Source: a candidate division FCPU426 bacterium (GTDB lineage Bacteria > Oederibacteriota > Muellerivitia > Muellerivitales > Muellerivitaceae). Taken from it: a stretch of DNA of 40,389 nucleotides. The notes under the pieces were generated by a model, which saw nothing but the letters and a program-made list of their open reading frames with translations, searched no databases and was not told the origin of the DNA. The position numbers and the translations under genes are program-made. Location of the stretch: contig JASHNQ010000047.1 in the NCBI GenBank assembly GCA_030041545.1, positions 1 through 40,389 of the forward strand, read 5' to 3'. Every line of letters begins with the position of its first letter. Within the stretch, counting starts at the first letter, position 1. This document shows, in pieces, positions 1 through 8,717 of the stretch.

Positions 1-2422
1 TGTTGGTGGGGGTGTTGGAATCGGTATTGGTGGGGGTGTTGGTAGGCGTGAAGGTATCCGTGGGGGTGTTGGTTAGCGTATTGGTGTCCGTGTTGGTGGG
101 TGTGTTGACGAAGGTATTGGTGGCGGTTGGGGTCGCGGTGTTGGTGGCCGTCAGGGTGGCGGTCGAGGTCGCGGAGTTGGTGGGGGTATTCGTATCCGTG
201 TTCGTGGGAGTAGCGGTGGGTGTATTAGTGGCGGTCGGGGTCGCGGTGTTGGTAGGCGTGGAGGTGGCGGTAAAAGTGGCCGTGGGTGTGGAAGTGGGGG
301 TGTTGGTGGGAGTGTTGGAATCGGTGTTGGTGGGGGAGTTCGTAGGCGTATTGGTGTCCGTGTTGGTGGGTGTGTTGACGAAGGTATTGGTGGCGGTTGG
401 GGTCGCGGTGTTGGTGGCCGTCAGGGTGGCGGTCGAGGTCGGGGAGTTGGTGGGCGTATTGGAATCGGTGTTGGTGGGGGTGTTGGAATCGGTGTTGGTG
501 GGGGTGTTAGTAGGCGTGAAGGTGTCCGTGGGGGTATTGGTAGGCGTATTGGTGGCCGTGTTGGTGGGCGTCGGGCTGGGCGTATTGGTCAAGGTCACGG
601 TGGGGGTATTGGTCGGCGTATTCGTCAAGGTGTTCGTCGGCGTGGCGGTGGCCGTGGGGCTGGGCGTCTCCGTGTCGGTGGGCGTGGGGGTGTTGGTGGG
701 GGTGGAAGTGGACGTGTTGGTGGGCGTGCAGGTGGAACCCTCGAAATTGGTCACGGCGTTCGATAGGGAGGTGGCCGGCTGGGTCTCGTCGTTTTCTTCC
801 TCGGCGATGTTGGTGATGGCCCCCGAACAGGTGCCCGAGGCCAGCGGGCCCACCGTGACGCTGAAGGACAGGGTCCCCGAGACCCCCGCCGCCAAATAAT
901 TGATTTCCCACATCAAGTCCTGGCCCACGAGGGCAGTGACGGGCTGGTAGGGGCTGCTGGTGACCGAGGCGGAAAGGAGGCCGGTTCCAGTGGGGATCGT
1001 GTCGTTGATCACCACCCCGTCGATAGGGGAAGTGCCGGTGTTTTGGTAGGCCAGGGTGTAGGTGATGGTCTGGCCCGCGTTCACGGTCCCCGCCGGGCTG
1101 TTGGACTTCGCCAGGCTGATGCTGGGATTGGGGCAGGAGATCCATTGGGGACAGTCGAAGTAACCCCAGCCGTAATGGCCGCCCTCGGAGCAGTCGTACT
1201 CGGTGACCACGATGGTGCATTGCTGGCCCGCGTATTGGCAGAGGTTGAGGGTGTAGGGGGTCCAGGGAAAGACCCCCCAGTCCGTGCCGGTGGAGGGGTT
1301 CACCTGGCAACCGCCCGCGGCGGCGCCCACGGTCCCGGCGTTGTTGCCCGTCAGTCCATCGAGGGTCACCAAGCCGGACCCCACGAGGTATTCCCAGTTG
1401 ATCAGGAGGCTGTCAACCAGTTGGCCGCCCGCGCCGCAGGCGCCCCCGCCGATGTAAACCTGCACTTGCAGGTAGGCGTCGGCGTTGGGGTCGGCGGGGT
1501 CGTTGAGGTAATGGTAATCCTCGAAAACGCCGGCCAGTTCGAAGGAAAGGCAGCAGGAGCCGTTGGTGGGCACCGTGGAGGAGGCGCAGACGCGGGCGTA
1601 ATCCTCGTGGTTGGAGTCGCCCCGGCCGGAGAAAAGCTGGATGGAGCTGGTCTGGCCGGCGGGGGCCATGTTGAGGAGGCCGTTGGAATTGGGGGCGGCA
1701 CCGGCTCCCACGGCGGCCACCGAAGGGTCGCACACGACATTGGCGCCCACGTTGGTCACGTTGGTCCAGTCGCTGAACTCGTCCGAACAGGAGTTGGGCC
1801 AGGGGATGGGCGTCGAGGTGGAAGTGAAGGTGGAAGTCGGCGTATTGGTGGGCGTTAAAGTGAAGGTATTGGTGACGGTGAAGGTGGAAGTGGGCGTGTA
1901 GGTGGGAGTGGGTGTGGCGGTGTTGGTAGGTGTGAAAGTGGAAGTGGGGGTGGAAGTCGGCGTTGAGGTGTCGGTTTGAGTCGGGGTGGAAGTAACCGTG
2001 AAAGTGGCAGTCGGCGTGGAGGTTATCGTTGGGGTGGAGGTCGGGGTAAAAGTCGACGTCGAAGTGGCCGTCGATGAGGGGGTGTGAGTGGCCGTGACAG
2101 TGGCGGTCGAGGTGGGAGTCGGTGTAAAAGTTTTGGTGGGGGTGAGAGTCGGCGTCGAAGTGGCCGTGGGTGACGGGGTATCGGTTGCCGTGAAGGTGGC
2201 GGTGGGTGTGAAGCTGGGCGTCGGGCTGAAGGTGGAAGTAGGCGTATTGGTGGGCGTGGATGAATTGGTCAGGGTATCCGTGCTGGTGGCCGTCGCCGTA
2301 TCGGTGGGGGAATCGGTGGACGTCGGGGCCTGGGCCCACAGCGGGGATGTCCCCAGGCAAACCAGGACCGGAATCAACCACGGGACCGGCCTCATTTTGA
2401 AAAGATCCGTCACTGCCGACAT
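1..2422 (-). CDS. Giant secreted Thr/Pro-rich repeat protein with DUF11 domain (partial, runs off left edge)
   Basis: About 807 codons are visible and the frame is still open at base 1. The start at 2422 has AGAGGG about 8 nt upstream; a second in-frame ATG lies at 2395. A short basic stretch, a hydrophobic core and an AxA-like site (LWAQA) form a signal peptide of about 32 residues. Residues 33-205 are a Thr/Pro/Ser linker of the TPTSTFTPT type. Residues 206-425 look globular, with several Cys and Trp (for example CSDEFSDW). Residues 427-560 match the DUF11 beta-sandwich family ([17 protein letters not shown], then [11 protein letters not shown]). From 565 to the edge a second TPTNTPTD linker contains long in-frame duplications. 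The family is cell-surface or extracellular; the linkers probably act as stalks and are rich in possible O-glycosylation sites. The sorting signal and C-terminus are outside the window. Plus-strand frames here that read as Val/Gly repeats are antisense shadows. Confidence 0.85.
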   Translation of the reverse strand, partial: MSAVTDLFKMRPVPWLIPVLVCLGTSPLWAQAPTSTDSPTDTATATSTDTLTNSSTPTNTPTSTFSPTPSFTPTATFTATDTPSPTATSTPTLTPTKTFTPTPTSTATVTATHTPSSTATSTSTFTPTSTPTITSTPTATFTVTSTPTQTDTSTPTSTPTSTFTPTNTATPTPTYTPTSTFTVTNTFTLTPTNTPTSTFTSTSTPIPWPNSCSDEFSDWTNVTNVGANVVCDPSVAAVGAGAAPNSNGLLNMAPAGQTSSIQLFSGRGDSNHEDYARVCASSTVPTNGSCCLSFELAGVFEDYHYLNDPADPNADAYLQVQVYIGGGACGAGGQLVDSLLINWEYLVGSGLVTLDGLTGNNAGTVGAAAGGCQVNPSTGTDWGVFPWTPYTLNLCQYAGQQCTIVVTEYDCSEGGHYGWGYFDCPQWISCPNPSISLAKSNSPAGTVNAGQTITYTLAYQNTGTSPIDGVVINDTIPTGTGLLSASVTSSPYQPVTALVGQDLMWEINYLAAGVSGTLSFSVTVGPLASGTCSGAITNIAEEENDETQPATSLSNAVTNFEGSTCTPTNTSTSTPTNTPTPTDTETPSPTATATPTNTLTNTPTNTPTVTLTNTPSPTPTNTATNTPTNTPTDTFTPTNTPTNTDSNTPTNTDSNTPTNSPTSTATLTATNTATPTATNTFVNTPTNTDTNTPTNSPTNTDSNTPTNTPTSTPTATFTATSTPTNTATPTATNTPTATPTNTDTNTPTNSATSTATLTATNTATPTATNTFVNTPTNTDTNTLTNTPTDTFTPTNTPTNTDSNTPTN
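76..441. repeat. In-frame 96-bp direct repeat, period 270 bp, inside Thr-Pro linker
   Basis: Bases 76-171 and 346-441 are identical by eye and 270 bp apart, which is exactly 90 codons, so the repeat preserves the reading frame of the minus-strand protein. Similarity continues past 171/441 after one mismatch. A further related block at about 12-60 resembles 480-530 with a 468-bp offset (156 codons). This indicates recent segmental duplication or unequal crossing-over in the linker. Confidence 0.8.
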
Positions 2423-3035
2423 TTCAAGCCCTCTCTGGGCCTGAAAAGACCCATTTTAGGTGAAGCTTCGTTTCTTGGATGGAACTGGGTTCATCGGCGG
2501 CAACCTAACGTTGGGAAAAGGAAAAGATAGAACGCTTGGAAAATATTTATGGAAACGCCAAGGGGAAGGAGCCGTGATTGCAGCCAGCGGCCCTTTCGTT
2601 AGATCTTTTTTGAAGATGCCTAGGGAACCTGTCGCACGCCTCCATCGGATTTTTCCATCGAGCGTGCAGGCAGCCGTTCCCGCAGGCGTCTTTGTCAAAA
2701 GCATGTTTGATGCCAGTTCGGCGGAGGAAATGTTTCGGGAGAGGGAATTTTTCAGGGAGGGAATGAAAAAGTTAAACGAGAAGAATATAAAATATGTCCA
2801 CCATGTCTTCTTGGAGGGGTGGAATTTAAGCGAAAAAAGGTGCCAAAGGTGGAATATCGTTTTTAGGAACGACCAAAATTTTTACGTACGGCCGATTTTT
2901 TTTACGTTAAGCGACCGGCGTTTTTCCATAATCAAAGGTATAAAAATGAAAGGACGGGGCAAAAAAGACTAGGCCGCACCCGCCTGTTTATCCTCTGGGA
3001 GAACAAACCGCTTCAGCTTTTGACTAAAGACTTCG

Positions 3036-3064
3036 AAGCCACGGAGAGAGGTGTGGCTTTTCCT
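3036..3064 (+). terminator. Possible weak intrinsic terminator
   Basis: A 7-bp stem (AAGCCAC, 3036-3042, with GTGGCTT, 3053-3059) encloses a 10-nt loop and is followed by a short T-rich run. It lies 60 bp after the doubtful frame ending at 2972. The tract is short and the upstream gene uncertain. Confidence 0.3.
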
Positions 3065-3480
3065 TTCGGAAGGTGCGGTTGATTTCAATTTAAAAACAAT
3101 CGGTGGGATTTCAAGGTGGAGGAAAGTTCCGCCGGGAAAAGAGCCCGCAAAAAAACGCCCGCCTCCCGTTTTTCGTGGGGCCCCGCATTTTCAGTTTCCC
3201 GTCCTTTTTGGATTCATTTATTGTATATTTTTTCAATGCACAAATAAAAAAGGCCGCACGCTCCGGAAACCCGGAGATCAGGGGCTCACCCAGTTTTTAT
3301 GTGGTAGTGGCCCGTACTCTGATGGACAGTGCGACCGTTTTTTATTTTCCTCCTTACCGCTTTCGACTCAAGCGGAAACTTAAAATTTGGAATTTTTTTT
3401 AACGCATAAAACGGGCCAGGCGTGAAAGGCCGTGCGGGAGCTAAGAAATATTTTTTTAACTGCCATGAAAAAAATCAAAC

Positions 3481-3532
3481 CATCGGCGTTCCTTCAACTA
3501 TAACATTCCTAAAACCTAAAAGAATGCCGATG
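3481..3532 (+). promoter_or_regulatory. Leader hairpin before the PA14-tailed glycosyltransferase
   Basis: CATCGGCGTTC (3481-3491) pairs with GAATGCCGATG (3522-3532) over 11 positions including one G-T pair, with a 30-nt AT-rich loop. The right arm ends about 16 nt before the TTG start at 3549, and AAGGGA of the ribosome binding site follows it directly. It could regulate translation or be a relic palindrome; no known riboswitch consensus is recognised. Confidence 0.4.
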
Positions 3533-3548
3533 TGATTGAAGGGATTTC

Positions 3549-5675
3549 TTGGAACATTCCCCCCAAAATATCCATTTGGAAAAAACAGGTTTAGCGGCCG
3601 CCCTTCTACTGGCGGCCGTGGGCCAATGGTTTATGGCCCGAAATTCCACACCGGCAACCCTTTTCCCGGCTTTAGTTCTTTTCGCTTTTTCGCTTTTTCT
3701 TTGGTTTTCCTCCCTCAAAACAGGGGCAGGCGCTGTGGCTGGGGAAAAACCCCTGCCGCCTTGGCTGGAAGCGGTTTTCTTTGGCGGTATATTCCTTTTG
3801 GCCGCCTTTTTGAGGCTTTACCGTCTCGACCAAATTCCTTCGGGCATCTACCTCGATGCGGCGGGCCCGGCGCTTTACGCCCTTCGAATGCTCCATGAGG
3901 GCTTTCATCCCCCCTTTATGCTCCCATCCTTTGCCGCCAACCCGTCCTATTTGGTTTACCTTTTAAGCTTTTGGTTCCGGTGGTTTTCCCCCACCCAAGT
4001 TCACTTGTACCTTTTTTACGTTGTTTTCGCCTTAGCCGCCCTGCCCTTGATTTATTGGACTTTCCGCCAGCTGTCCGGCCCCCGAACAGCCCTCTTAACC
4101 CTTTATTTCATCGCGGTGATGCGGTGGCACCTGGTTTTTAGCCGCATCGGCTTCCGGGGAACCCAGGTCCCTTTTTACATGTTCGGAACATTGGCCTTTC
4201 TCCTTTACGGGATCCGGCAGAAGAAAAGCTGGCCCTTCCCGGTTTCCGCCTTGTTTTTGGCCGGAGGGCTCTATACCTACCAGGCCTTCAAGGCTTTCCC
4301 GCTGCTGGCCCTTCTCGTTTTGGCTTATGAGCTCCGGCAAGACCCTAAAACGTTGAAATCCCTTTGGAAACCGCTCTCGGCATCGGCGGTCTTGGCGGTC
4401 CTGCTGACCGCCCCCCTGCTGCGTTACTGGGCGGTGCAGGGAAGCCTGGGAACCCGCGAATCGGAGCTTTTCATCGGCAAACAAGTGGTCCAGGAGAAAA
4501 GCCTGCGGCCCGTGGCACGCAAAGCGATCCAGACCGCCTTGATGTTCAACCGGCAGGGGGAGGTACAGCCCCGGCATAATTGGAAGGACCACCCCATCCT
4601 GGACGATGTGACGGGAATCTTTTTTATCCTTGGATTTTTCTACGCCCTTTGGAAATCCAGGCAACGGCCTTATTTCTACGCGGTTTGCGGCTTTTTCGTG
4701 ATGAGCCTCCCGGGGCTGCTTTCCAGCGAGGGAACCCAATCCCACCGCATGCTGGGGGCGCTGCCCTTCGCGGCTTTTTTCGCGGCTGACGCGCTTTTCC
4801 ATTGGCAAAAGGGGATGGCGGGGCGTTTTCGCTCAGGGCGGCCTTGGATCAACGGCCTCACGGCGGGCCTTTTAATCTTCGCGGCGGCGCAAAACCTAAA
4901 GACTTATTTCGTCGACCAGGCCGGGGATTACGACTGCTGGAGGGACTTCAACATCGAGGCTACGACCGTGGGAAAAACCATTGTCCAGCGGCCCGACACG
5001 GTCTTTTACCTGGCCCCGTCCTTTTACCAGCATTTCACGGTCCAATACCTGGATTATTTCGAATCCGGCCGCATCCATCCCTTGGATTTGGGGGAATTGA
5101 ACCACCAGCCCCTGGATAACCATCTTTCCAAGGTTTGCTTCGTCTTGGACGAGGGGAAGGGCCCCACTTTGGATTTTTTAAAAGGCCTTTATCCTGATGG
5201 AAAGGAAGAACCCTTCAAGGACCGCTATGGGAAAACATTGGTGTTTTTGGACTATGTTCCAACCCCTGTTTCTCCCCTTTCCTTCCACCGGGGATTGAAA
5301 AGGTGGGGCGCCGGACCGGGGGGGGAGTGGGATCCCCTCATCAATTTCACCCATATCGCTGACTTGGGCATCAGCCATCCGCCGGTGCATGTGGTTTGGA
5401 AGGGCGAAATCCTAGCGCCGAAAGGGGGTTCTTATGGATTACTCATCCTCACCCAAGACCAGGGAGAACTGGATTTGGACGGCCGGAAGGTAGTGGATGC
5501 CGCCCGGGGCAACGAAGAGACCGTCCGGTTGGGCGCGGGGTGGCACCGTATCGAATTAACCTGCCGTAGGGACACCAACCCGGACGTGGCCCTGGATTTC
5601 CACTTTCTTTGGAAAAAGCCCGGGGATGCCCAATATGAGGTCGTGCCCAATGAGGCTTTCGGGAAAATCCCTTAG
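3549..5675 (+). CDS. GT39-like polytopic membrane glycosyltransferase with C-terminal PA14-like domain
   Basis: 708 residues. The N-terminal two thirds consist of many hydrophobic helices with the GT-C pattern: a first extracytoplasmic loop with an acidic residue (IYLDAAGPALYAL, about residue 100). Families of this fold transfer sugars from polyprenyl-phosphate donors to proteins or lipids on the outer face of the inner membrane. From about residue 600 the sequence becomes a beta-rich PA14-like domain (WKGEILAPKGGSYG, then DLDGRKVVD and LGAGWHRIEL), a carbohydrate-binding fold known from glycosidases and adhesins. The TTG start is chosen because AAGGGA lies about 6 nt upstream and a structured leader precedes it. 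Substrate unknown. The gene stands alone, with a minus-strand sensor gene converging on it. Confidence 0.8.
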   Translation: MEHSPQNIHLEKTGLAAALLLAAVGQWFMARNSTPATLFPALVLFAFSLFLWFSSLKTGAGAVAGEKPLPPWLEAVFFGGIFLLAAFLRLYRLDQIPSGIYLDAAGPALYALRMLHEGFHPPFMLPSFAANPSYLVYLLSFWFRWFSPTQVHLYLFYVVFALAALPLIYWTFRQLSGPRTALLTLYFIAVMRWHLVFSRIGFRGTQVPFYMFGTLAFLLYGIRQKKSWPFPVSALFLAGGLYTYQAFKAFPLLALLVLAYELRQDPKTLKSLWKPLSASAVLAVLLTAPLLRYWAVQGSLGTRESELFIGKQVVQEKSLRPVARKAIQTALMFNRQGEVQPRHNWKDHPILDDVTGIFFILGFFYALWKSRQRPYFYAVCGFFVMSLPGLLSSEGTQSHRMLGALPFAAFFAADALFHWQKGMAGRFRSGRPWINGLTAGLLIFAAAQNLKTYFVDQAGDYDCWRDFNIEATTVGKTIVQRPDTVFYLAPSFYQHFTVQYLDYFESGRIHPLDLGELNHQPLDNHLSKVCFVLDEGKGPTLDFLKGLYPDGKEEPFKDRYGKTLVFLDYVPTPVSPLSFHRGLKRWGAGPGGEWDPLINFTHIADLGISHPPVHVVWKGEILAPKGGSYGLLILTQDQGELDLDGRKVVDAARGNEETVRLGAGWHRIELTCRRDTNPDVALDFHFLWKKPGDAQYEVVPNEAFGKIP

Positions 5676-5697
5676 AACTTCCAACAAAACCTCTTTT

Positions 5698-5731
5698 TAC
5701 CACAGAGGTCTCGGAGGGCACAGAGGGAGGC
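5698..5731. repeat. Single arm of ACCACAGAGG-type intergenic repeat
   Basis: The short purine-rich phrase TACCACAGAGG followed by GGGCACAGAGG lies in the 75-bp gap between two convergent genes. It resembles one arm of the intergenic palindromes seen elsewhere in the window, but no second arm is visible here. Confidence 0.4.
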
Positions 5732-5750
5732 ATAAGAATTTTGTTTGAAA

Positions 5751-6701
5751 TCAGGGGGAGGCCTCGGCTGGCCTGACGCTTTCCACCAGCAGGAAAAGCG
5801 TGCCCCAAACTTTGCCTGAGGGGGTGGTGCCGGGGCCGCTGTCGAGCCGGAACCGCCTAGGCCGGTTGTTCCAGACCAAGTCCACATATTCCCTTTTCAA
5901 TTCCCTACGGTCCTTCAACGACTTGGCCATGGTTTCCCCGATTTCCCTCAGGGCATTTTCCTTGAAAAGATAGGTGTTGGTAAGGGTTTTAGGGTTCAAG
6001 TCTAATATTTTCCCCACCCGTGCGTTGACAAAGAACAGGGTGCCGTCGGTGGAAACCGCGATGGCGCCGATGGGAAGGGAATCCAGCACGTTCTTCAGGG
6101 TGGCCGCGTATTCCATGGCCATTTGATCGCCTTCCTTTACTTTTTCGGACAAAAGCCGCGCCTTGCGGGCCCATTCGGCGATTTCCTTTTCCTCCTGGAC
6201 GGTGCGGAAGGCCAGGTAGCCGGAGTGGACGGAAACCACGATGAGCAGTGCGCAGGATAAAAGAAGGAAGGGGTCCAGGTAATTGAAAACGTCGCTTTTA
6301 TCGTAAATGAGGTACACGTAAAGGGCCACCACCGCGATGGCCACGAAGAGGCTACGGCCGACGGATTGGCTCAAGGCGGAAATGAAGAAAGTCAGGAAGA
6401 TCAGGATGAGCAGGTTGGTGTCGAAATGGTTGAAGAGGTAGAGCCCGGACAATAGGAAGACAAAATCCATGGAAAAGACGATGTACTGGAACCGCACCTT
6501 CTCGAAAACGCCCTGGTCCAGGAAGTAAAAGGGGAGGAAAGTGGCGGCCAGGGCCAGGGCATAGGCCAGCACGACGGTTTTCTGGCCAGGGTTGGCCTGG
6601 AGGAAAAAGAAGTCGAAACAATAAAGCGTCAGCGCCAGCAGCAGATGGATCAGAAAGATGTTTTTCTTGACGTGGGGCGTGGCCTGTTGGATTTCGCTCA
6701 T
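5751..6701 (-). CDS. Membrane protein with cytoplasmic PAS domain, no output domain
   Basis: 316 residues; ATG start with AAGGA 5 nt upstream. Residues about 14-165 form several hydrophobic helices, followed by a charged probable coiled coil (about 168-200). A PAS-like domain follows (about 200-312: LDSLPIGAIAVSTDG, then LFFVNARVGKILDL). The layout is that of the sensor half of a histidine kinase or diguanylate cyclase, but the protein ends after the PAS domain: no H-box, ATPase, GGDEF or EAL motif is present. It may act by binding a partner, or be a truncated kinase; the end looks tidy, so truncation is not proven. No response regulator is adjacent. Confidence 0.7.
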   Translation of the reverse strand: MSEIQQATPHVKKNIFLIHLLLALTLYCFDFFFLQANPGQKTVVLAYALALAATFLPFYFLDQGVFEKVRFQYIVFSMDFVFLLSGLYLFNHFDTNLLILIFLTFFISALSQSVGRSLFVAIAVVALYVYLIYDKSDVFNYLDPFLLLSCALLIVVSVHSGYLAFRTVQEEKEIAEWARKARLLSEKVKEGDQMAMEYAATLKNVLDSLPIGAIAVSTDGTLFFVNARVGKILDLNPKTLTNTYLFKENALREIGETMAKSLKDRRELKREYVDLVWNNRPRRFRLDSGPGTTPSGKVWGTLFLLVESVRPAEASP

Positions 6702-6761
6702 GGTATCCTTGGTTCATTTTATTCGTCCCCAAAGGTCTTTTGAACCTTGAAAACGCGGTAA

Positions 6762-6950
6762 AGACCTCTTGGGCCTGCTCCCAAGGCCACGCCGGACCTG
6801 GCCTCCACTTATGCCTTCGTGAATCCCGTGATCGCGGTGTTCCTGGGCCGGCTTTAGGCCGGCGAGTCCCTTACCCCCTCCCTTTTCCTGACCACGGGCC
6901 CTATTATGACGACAGTGATCTTGATTACTTTGTCCCCGCCCTTTCCCCTT
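6762..6950 (+). pseudogene. Fossil of an EamA/DMT-family transporter C-terminus
   Basis: Read in the frame of 6762, the sequence gives ASTYAFVNPVIAVFLGRL, then an in-frame TAG (6855-6857), then AGESLTPSLFLTTG and a hydrophobic tail. This matches the conserved last part of EamA drug/metabolite transporters (family pattern STYAYVNPVVAVLLG..L..GE.LT). An upstream in-frame TAA lies at 6759 and the rest of the gene is missing. It is a dead fragment of about 60 codons. The following 6960-7214 holds no gene that I can recognise. Confidence 0.65.
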
Positions 6951-7214
6951 CCGTTTCGAAGAAACCCGATAAATAGGCGTTTTCTTCCGTCGGGTGCCGG
7001 CCCAAGGCTGTTTTCAGGTGCCAAGGCCCAAGCCGCAGGGTATAATTTAGACAGGAATGGACGCGGCCCCTTTTAAGGCGCGCTGTTCCCGGGGCGGTGG
7101 CACCGTCGAGGTAAGTCTCGTCGGCGGGATGAGAGGCCACTTGTCCTTCATGGCAGTGAAAGCCGCAACCCGGCGTTTCCTGCGCCCGGACCTTGCGCGA
7201 AGGCGTGAGAGAAG

Positions 7215-7361
7215 TTCCTGAAAGAACGCGAACGGGTCCAAAACCTCGGTTTGGATGAAAAGTTTCGGCGGACTTGGGAGTACCGTTTTAACGGGAAGAG
7301 GGGGTTTTCACCCCGCTTTCTTTTCCCCGCAACGGCGCAAACCGCCGGACGAAAAATTTGA
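7215..7361 (+). pseudogene. Fossil of a cyclopropane-fatty-acyl-phospholipid synthase C-terminus
   Basis: The frame from 7215 to the TGA at 7359-7361 reads RVQNLGLDEKFRRTWEY, close to the C-terminal signature of CFA synthase-like methyltransferases (LGFDERF.R.WEYYL.YCEAGF). The YCEAGF part is altered and the catalytic domain is missing. A shifted frame just upstream (ARRRER, 7193-7212) fits the expected preceding WRERF-like segment, implying a frameshift. It ends 20 bp before the intact desaturase start. CFA synthase and desaturase genes are often neighbours, so this looks like the relic of a lipid-modification operon. Confidence 0.5.
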
Positions 7362-7381
7362 TTAAAGAGGTGCTTTTCGTT

Positions 7382-8377
7382 ATGTCACAAGCTGATGGTA
7401 AACCGTTAAAAATACAACCTTTAACCCAACCCTTAACCACCCAACCCCTAACCCAACCACCGGCCCCGGCTTCCCGTCGGCGCCAATTCCTGAAGACCTT
7501 CACGAAGGACGAGCAGATCGACTGGGGAGGCAGCATCGCCTTTTTCGGGGTCCACCTGATCGGCCTCTGCGCCATCTTCACCGGCATCAGCTGGGCCGCG
7601 GTGGCCATGTGCCTGTTCATGTACTACGGACGCATGTTCGCCATCACGGGCATCTACCACCGTTACTTCTCCCACCGCTCGTACAAGACCAGCCGCTTCT
7701 TCCAGTTCGTGATGGCCTTTTGGGGCACTTCCTGCGGCCAGCAAGGGCCCCTTTGGTGGGCCGCCCACCACCGCCACCACCACAAGTTCTCGGACACCGA
7801 GGAGGACATCCACTCGCCCGGTTTGAGGGGCCTGTGGTGGGCCCACTGGGGATGGGTGCTTTGCAAGCGCTACGCCCCCACCCACGAGGAGGCGGTGAAG
7901 GACCTCACCAAGTACCCGGAACTGAAGTTCCTCAACAAGTACCACGGCCTGGCGCCCTTCCTTTTGGCCGCGGGCATCTTCTTCTTCGGGTCCTTCCTGG
8001 AACACGCGGCGCCCGCGCTGCACACCAACGGCCTACAGATGATCTCCTGGGGCTTCTTCACCTCCACGACGCTGCTTTACCACGGCACCTTCTGCATCAA
8101 CTCGCTGGCCCACGTCATCGGCAAGAAGCGGTTCGAAACGGGCGACCAGAGCAAGAACAGCCTGATCCTCTCGCTGGTCACCATGGGCGAGGGCTGGCAC
8201 AACAACCACCACCGCTACCCCTACTCGGAGCGGCAGGGCATCTACTGGTGGGAAGTCGACATGTCGCACTACATCCTCAAGTTTTTCTCCTGGTTCGGGC
8301 TGGTATGGGACATCCAGCTGCACCCGCAGGAGATCTTCGCCGAGGCCAAGGGATTGAAGACCGAAGCGGCCGTTTAA
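7382..8377 (+). CDS. Acyl-CoA/acyl-lipid delta-9-type fatty acid desaturase
   Basis: 331 residues from the ATG at 7382, which has AGAGGTG upstream; an in-frame TTG at 7358 is less likely. Membrane-bound di-iron desaturase: it introduces a cis double bond into long acyl chains using O2 and electrons from a redox partner. All three histidine boxes are present: HRYFSH (about residue 93), HHRHHH (about 129) and HNNHH (about 272, within EGWHNNHHRYPYS). Four hydrophobic helices surround them. The first 30 residues are an odd low-complexity tail (repeated QPLTQP) encoded by a TAACCCAACCC-like DNA repeat. It follows fossil CFA synthase sequence and ends in a strong terminator, so it is now monocistronic. 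It implies oxygen-dependent unsaturated fatty acid synthesis, hence an organism that meets oxygen. Confidence 0.92.
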   Translation: MSQADGKPLKIQPLTQPLTTQPLTQPPAPASRRRQFLKTFTKDEQIDWGGSIAFFGVHLIGLCAIFTGISWAAVAMCLFMYYGRMFAITGIYHRYFSHRSYKTSRFFQFVMAFWGTSCGQQGPLWWAAHHRHHHKFSDTEEDIHSPGLRGLWWAHWGWVLCKRYAPTHEEAVKDLTKYPELKFLNKYHGLAPFLLAAGIFFFGSFLEHAAPALHTNGLQMISWGFFTSTTLLYHGTFCINSLAHVIGKKRFETGDQSKNSLILSLVTMGEGWHNNHHRYPYSERQGIYWWEVDMSHYILKFFSWFGLVWDIQLHPQEIFAEAKGLKTEAAV

Positions 8378-8400
8378 AAGCCGCCGGGTTGGCATTGGAA

Positions 8401-8430
8401 GGGAGGCGGGAAAACCCGCCTCCCTTTTTT
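8401..8430 (+). terminator. Intrinsic terminator after desaturase
   Basis: A perfect 10-bp GC-rich stem (GGGAGGCGGG with CCCGCCTCCC), an AAAA loop and six T residues, 23 bp after the desaturase stop. Confidence 0.95.
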
Positions 8431-8528
8431 GTTTTGGATTACGCCGCTTGACACCAAAAGTGAGATAAAACGCCAGTTTTTGAGGAAATCGGTAGTGCAT
8501 CAGTTTCGTTTCAACAAAAATCCCAGAC

Positions 8529-8616
8529 ACCCCTCACCCCTCCCTCTTCCCCAAGGGGCGAGGGTTTTTGCGGGTATTTCCCCCTCTCCCTTGAGGGGAG
8601 AGGGAGGGGTGAGGGT
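8529..8616. repeat. CCCTCTCCC-type intergenic inverted repeat
   Basis: The left arm (ACCCCTCACCCCTCCCTC, from 8529) and the right arm (GGGGAGAGGGAGGGGTGAGG, 8595-8614) are near-perfect inverse complements about 45 nt apart, with smaller nested G-rich and C-rich tracts between. A related but diverged copy lies at about 38306-38362. It is likely a dispersed palindromic element; 8431-8717 holds no gene. Confidence 0.7.
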
Positions 8617-8717
8617 GAAGTTGGATTAGGCCATTCAAACTGAGACACTACCAGGAAATCCGATCCTTTGACCAAAATTGGAGGTCTTGATAAAATTGCA
8701 CCGAATGTTTCGTATTG

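Larger units (their letters stand above)
2423..3548. other. AT-rich gene-poor interval
   Basis: This stretch of more than 1.1 kb is clearly poorer in GC than its flanks, with many runs of A and T. The longest plus-strand frame is 2460-2972 (170 codons from a GTG). It has no convincing ribosome binding site and a codon choice unlike the neighbours, and I do not recognise its product (its last third is Lys/Arg/Phe rich). I treat it as probably non-coding or a decayed foreign gene. A weak hairpin (3036-3059) and a longer hairpin just before the next gene (3481-3532) are listed separately. Confidence 0.5.

Noticed and set aside
1-730. Possible CRISPR-like or tandem-repeat array
   Set aside because: The periodicity is codon-level and degenerate, with in-frame offsets in a coding sequence, and there are no constant repeats with unique spacers.
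3-899. Plus-strand frame rich in Val-Gly repeats
   Set aside because: It is the antisense of the TPT linker; the minus frame has a signal peptide, DUF11 domain and ribosome binding site.
2460-2972. 170-codon plus-strand frame as a gene
   Set aside because: No ribosome binding site, odd codon use, no recognisable family; kept only as part of the AT-rich interval.
7609-8451. Long Pro/Arg/His-rich frame overlapping the desaturase
   Set aside because: A shadow of the GC-rich desaturase gene; its composition is typical of an out-of-frame read.
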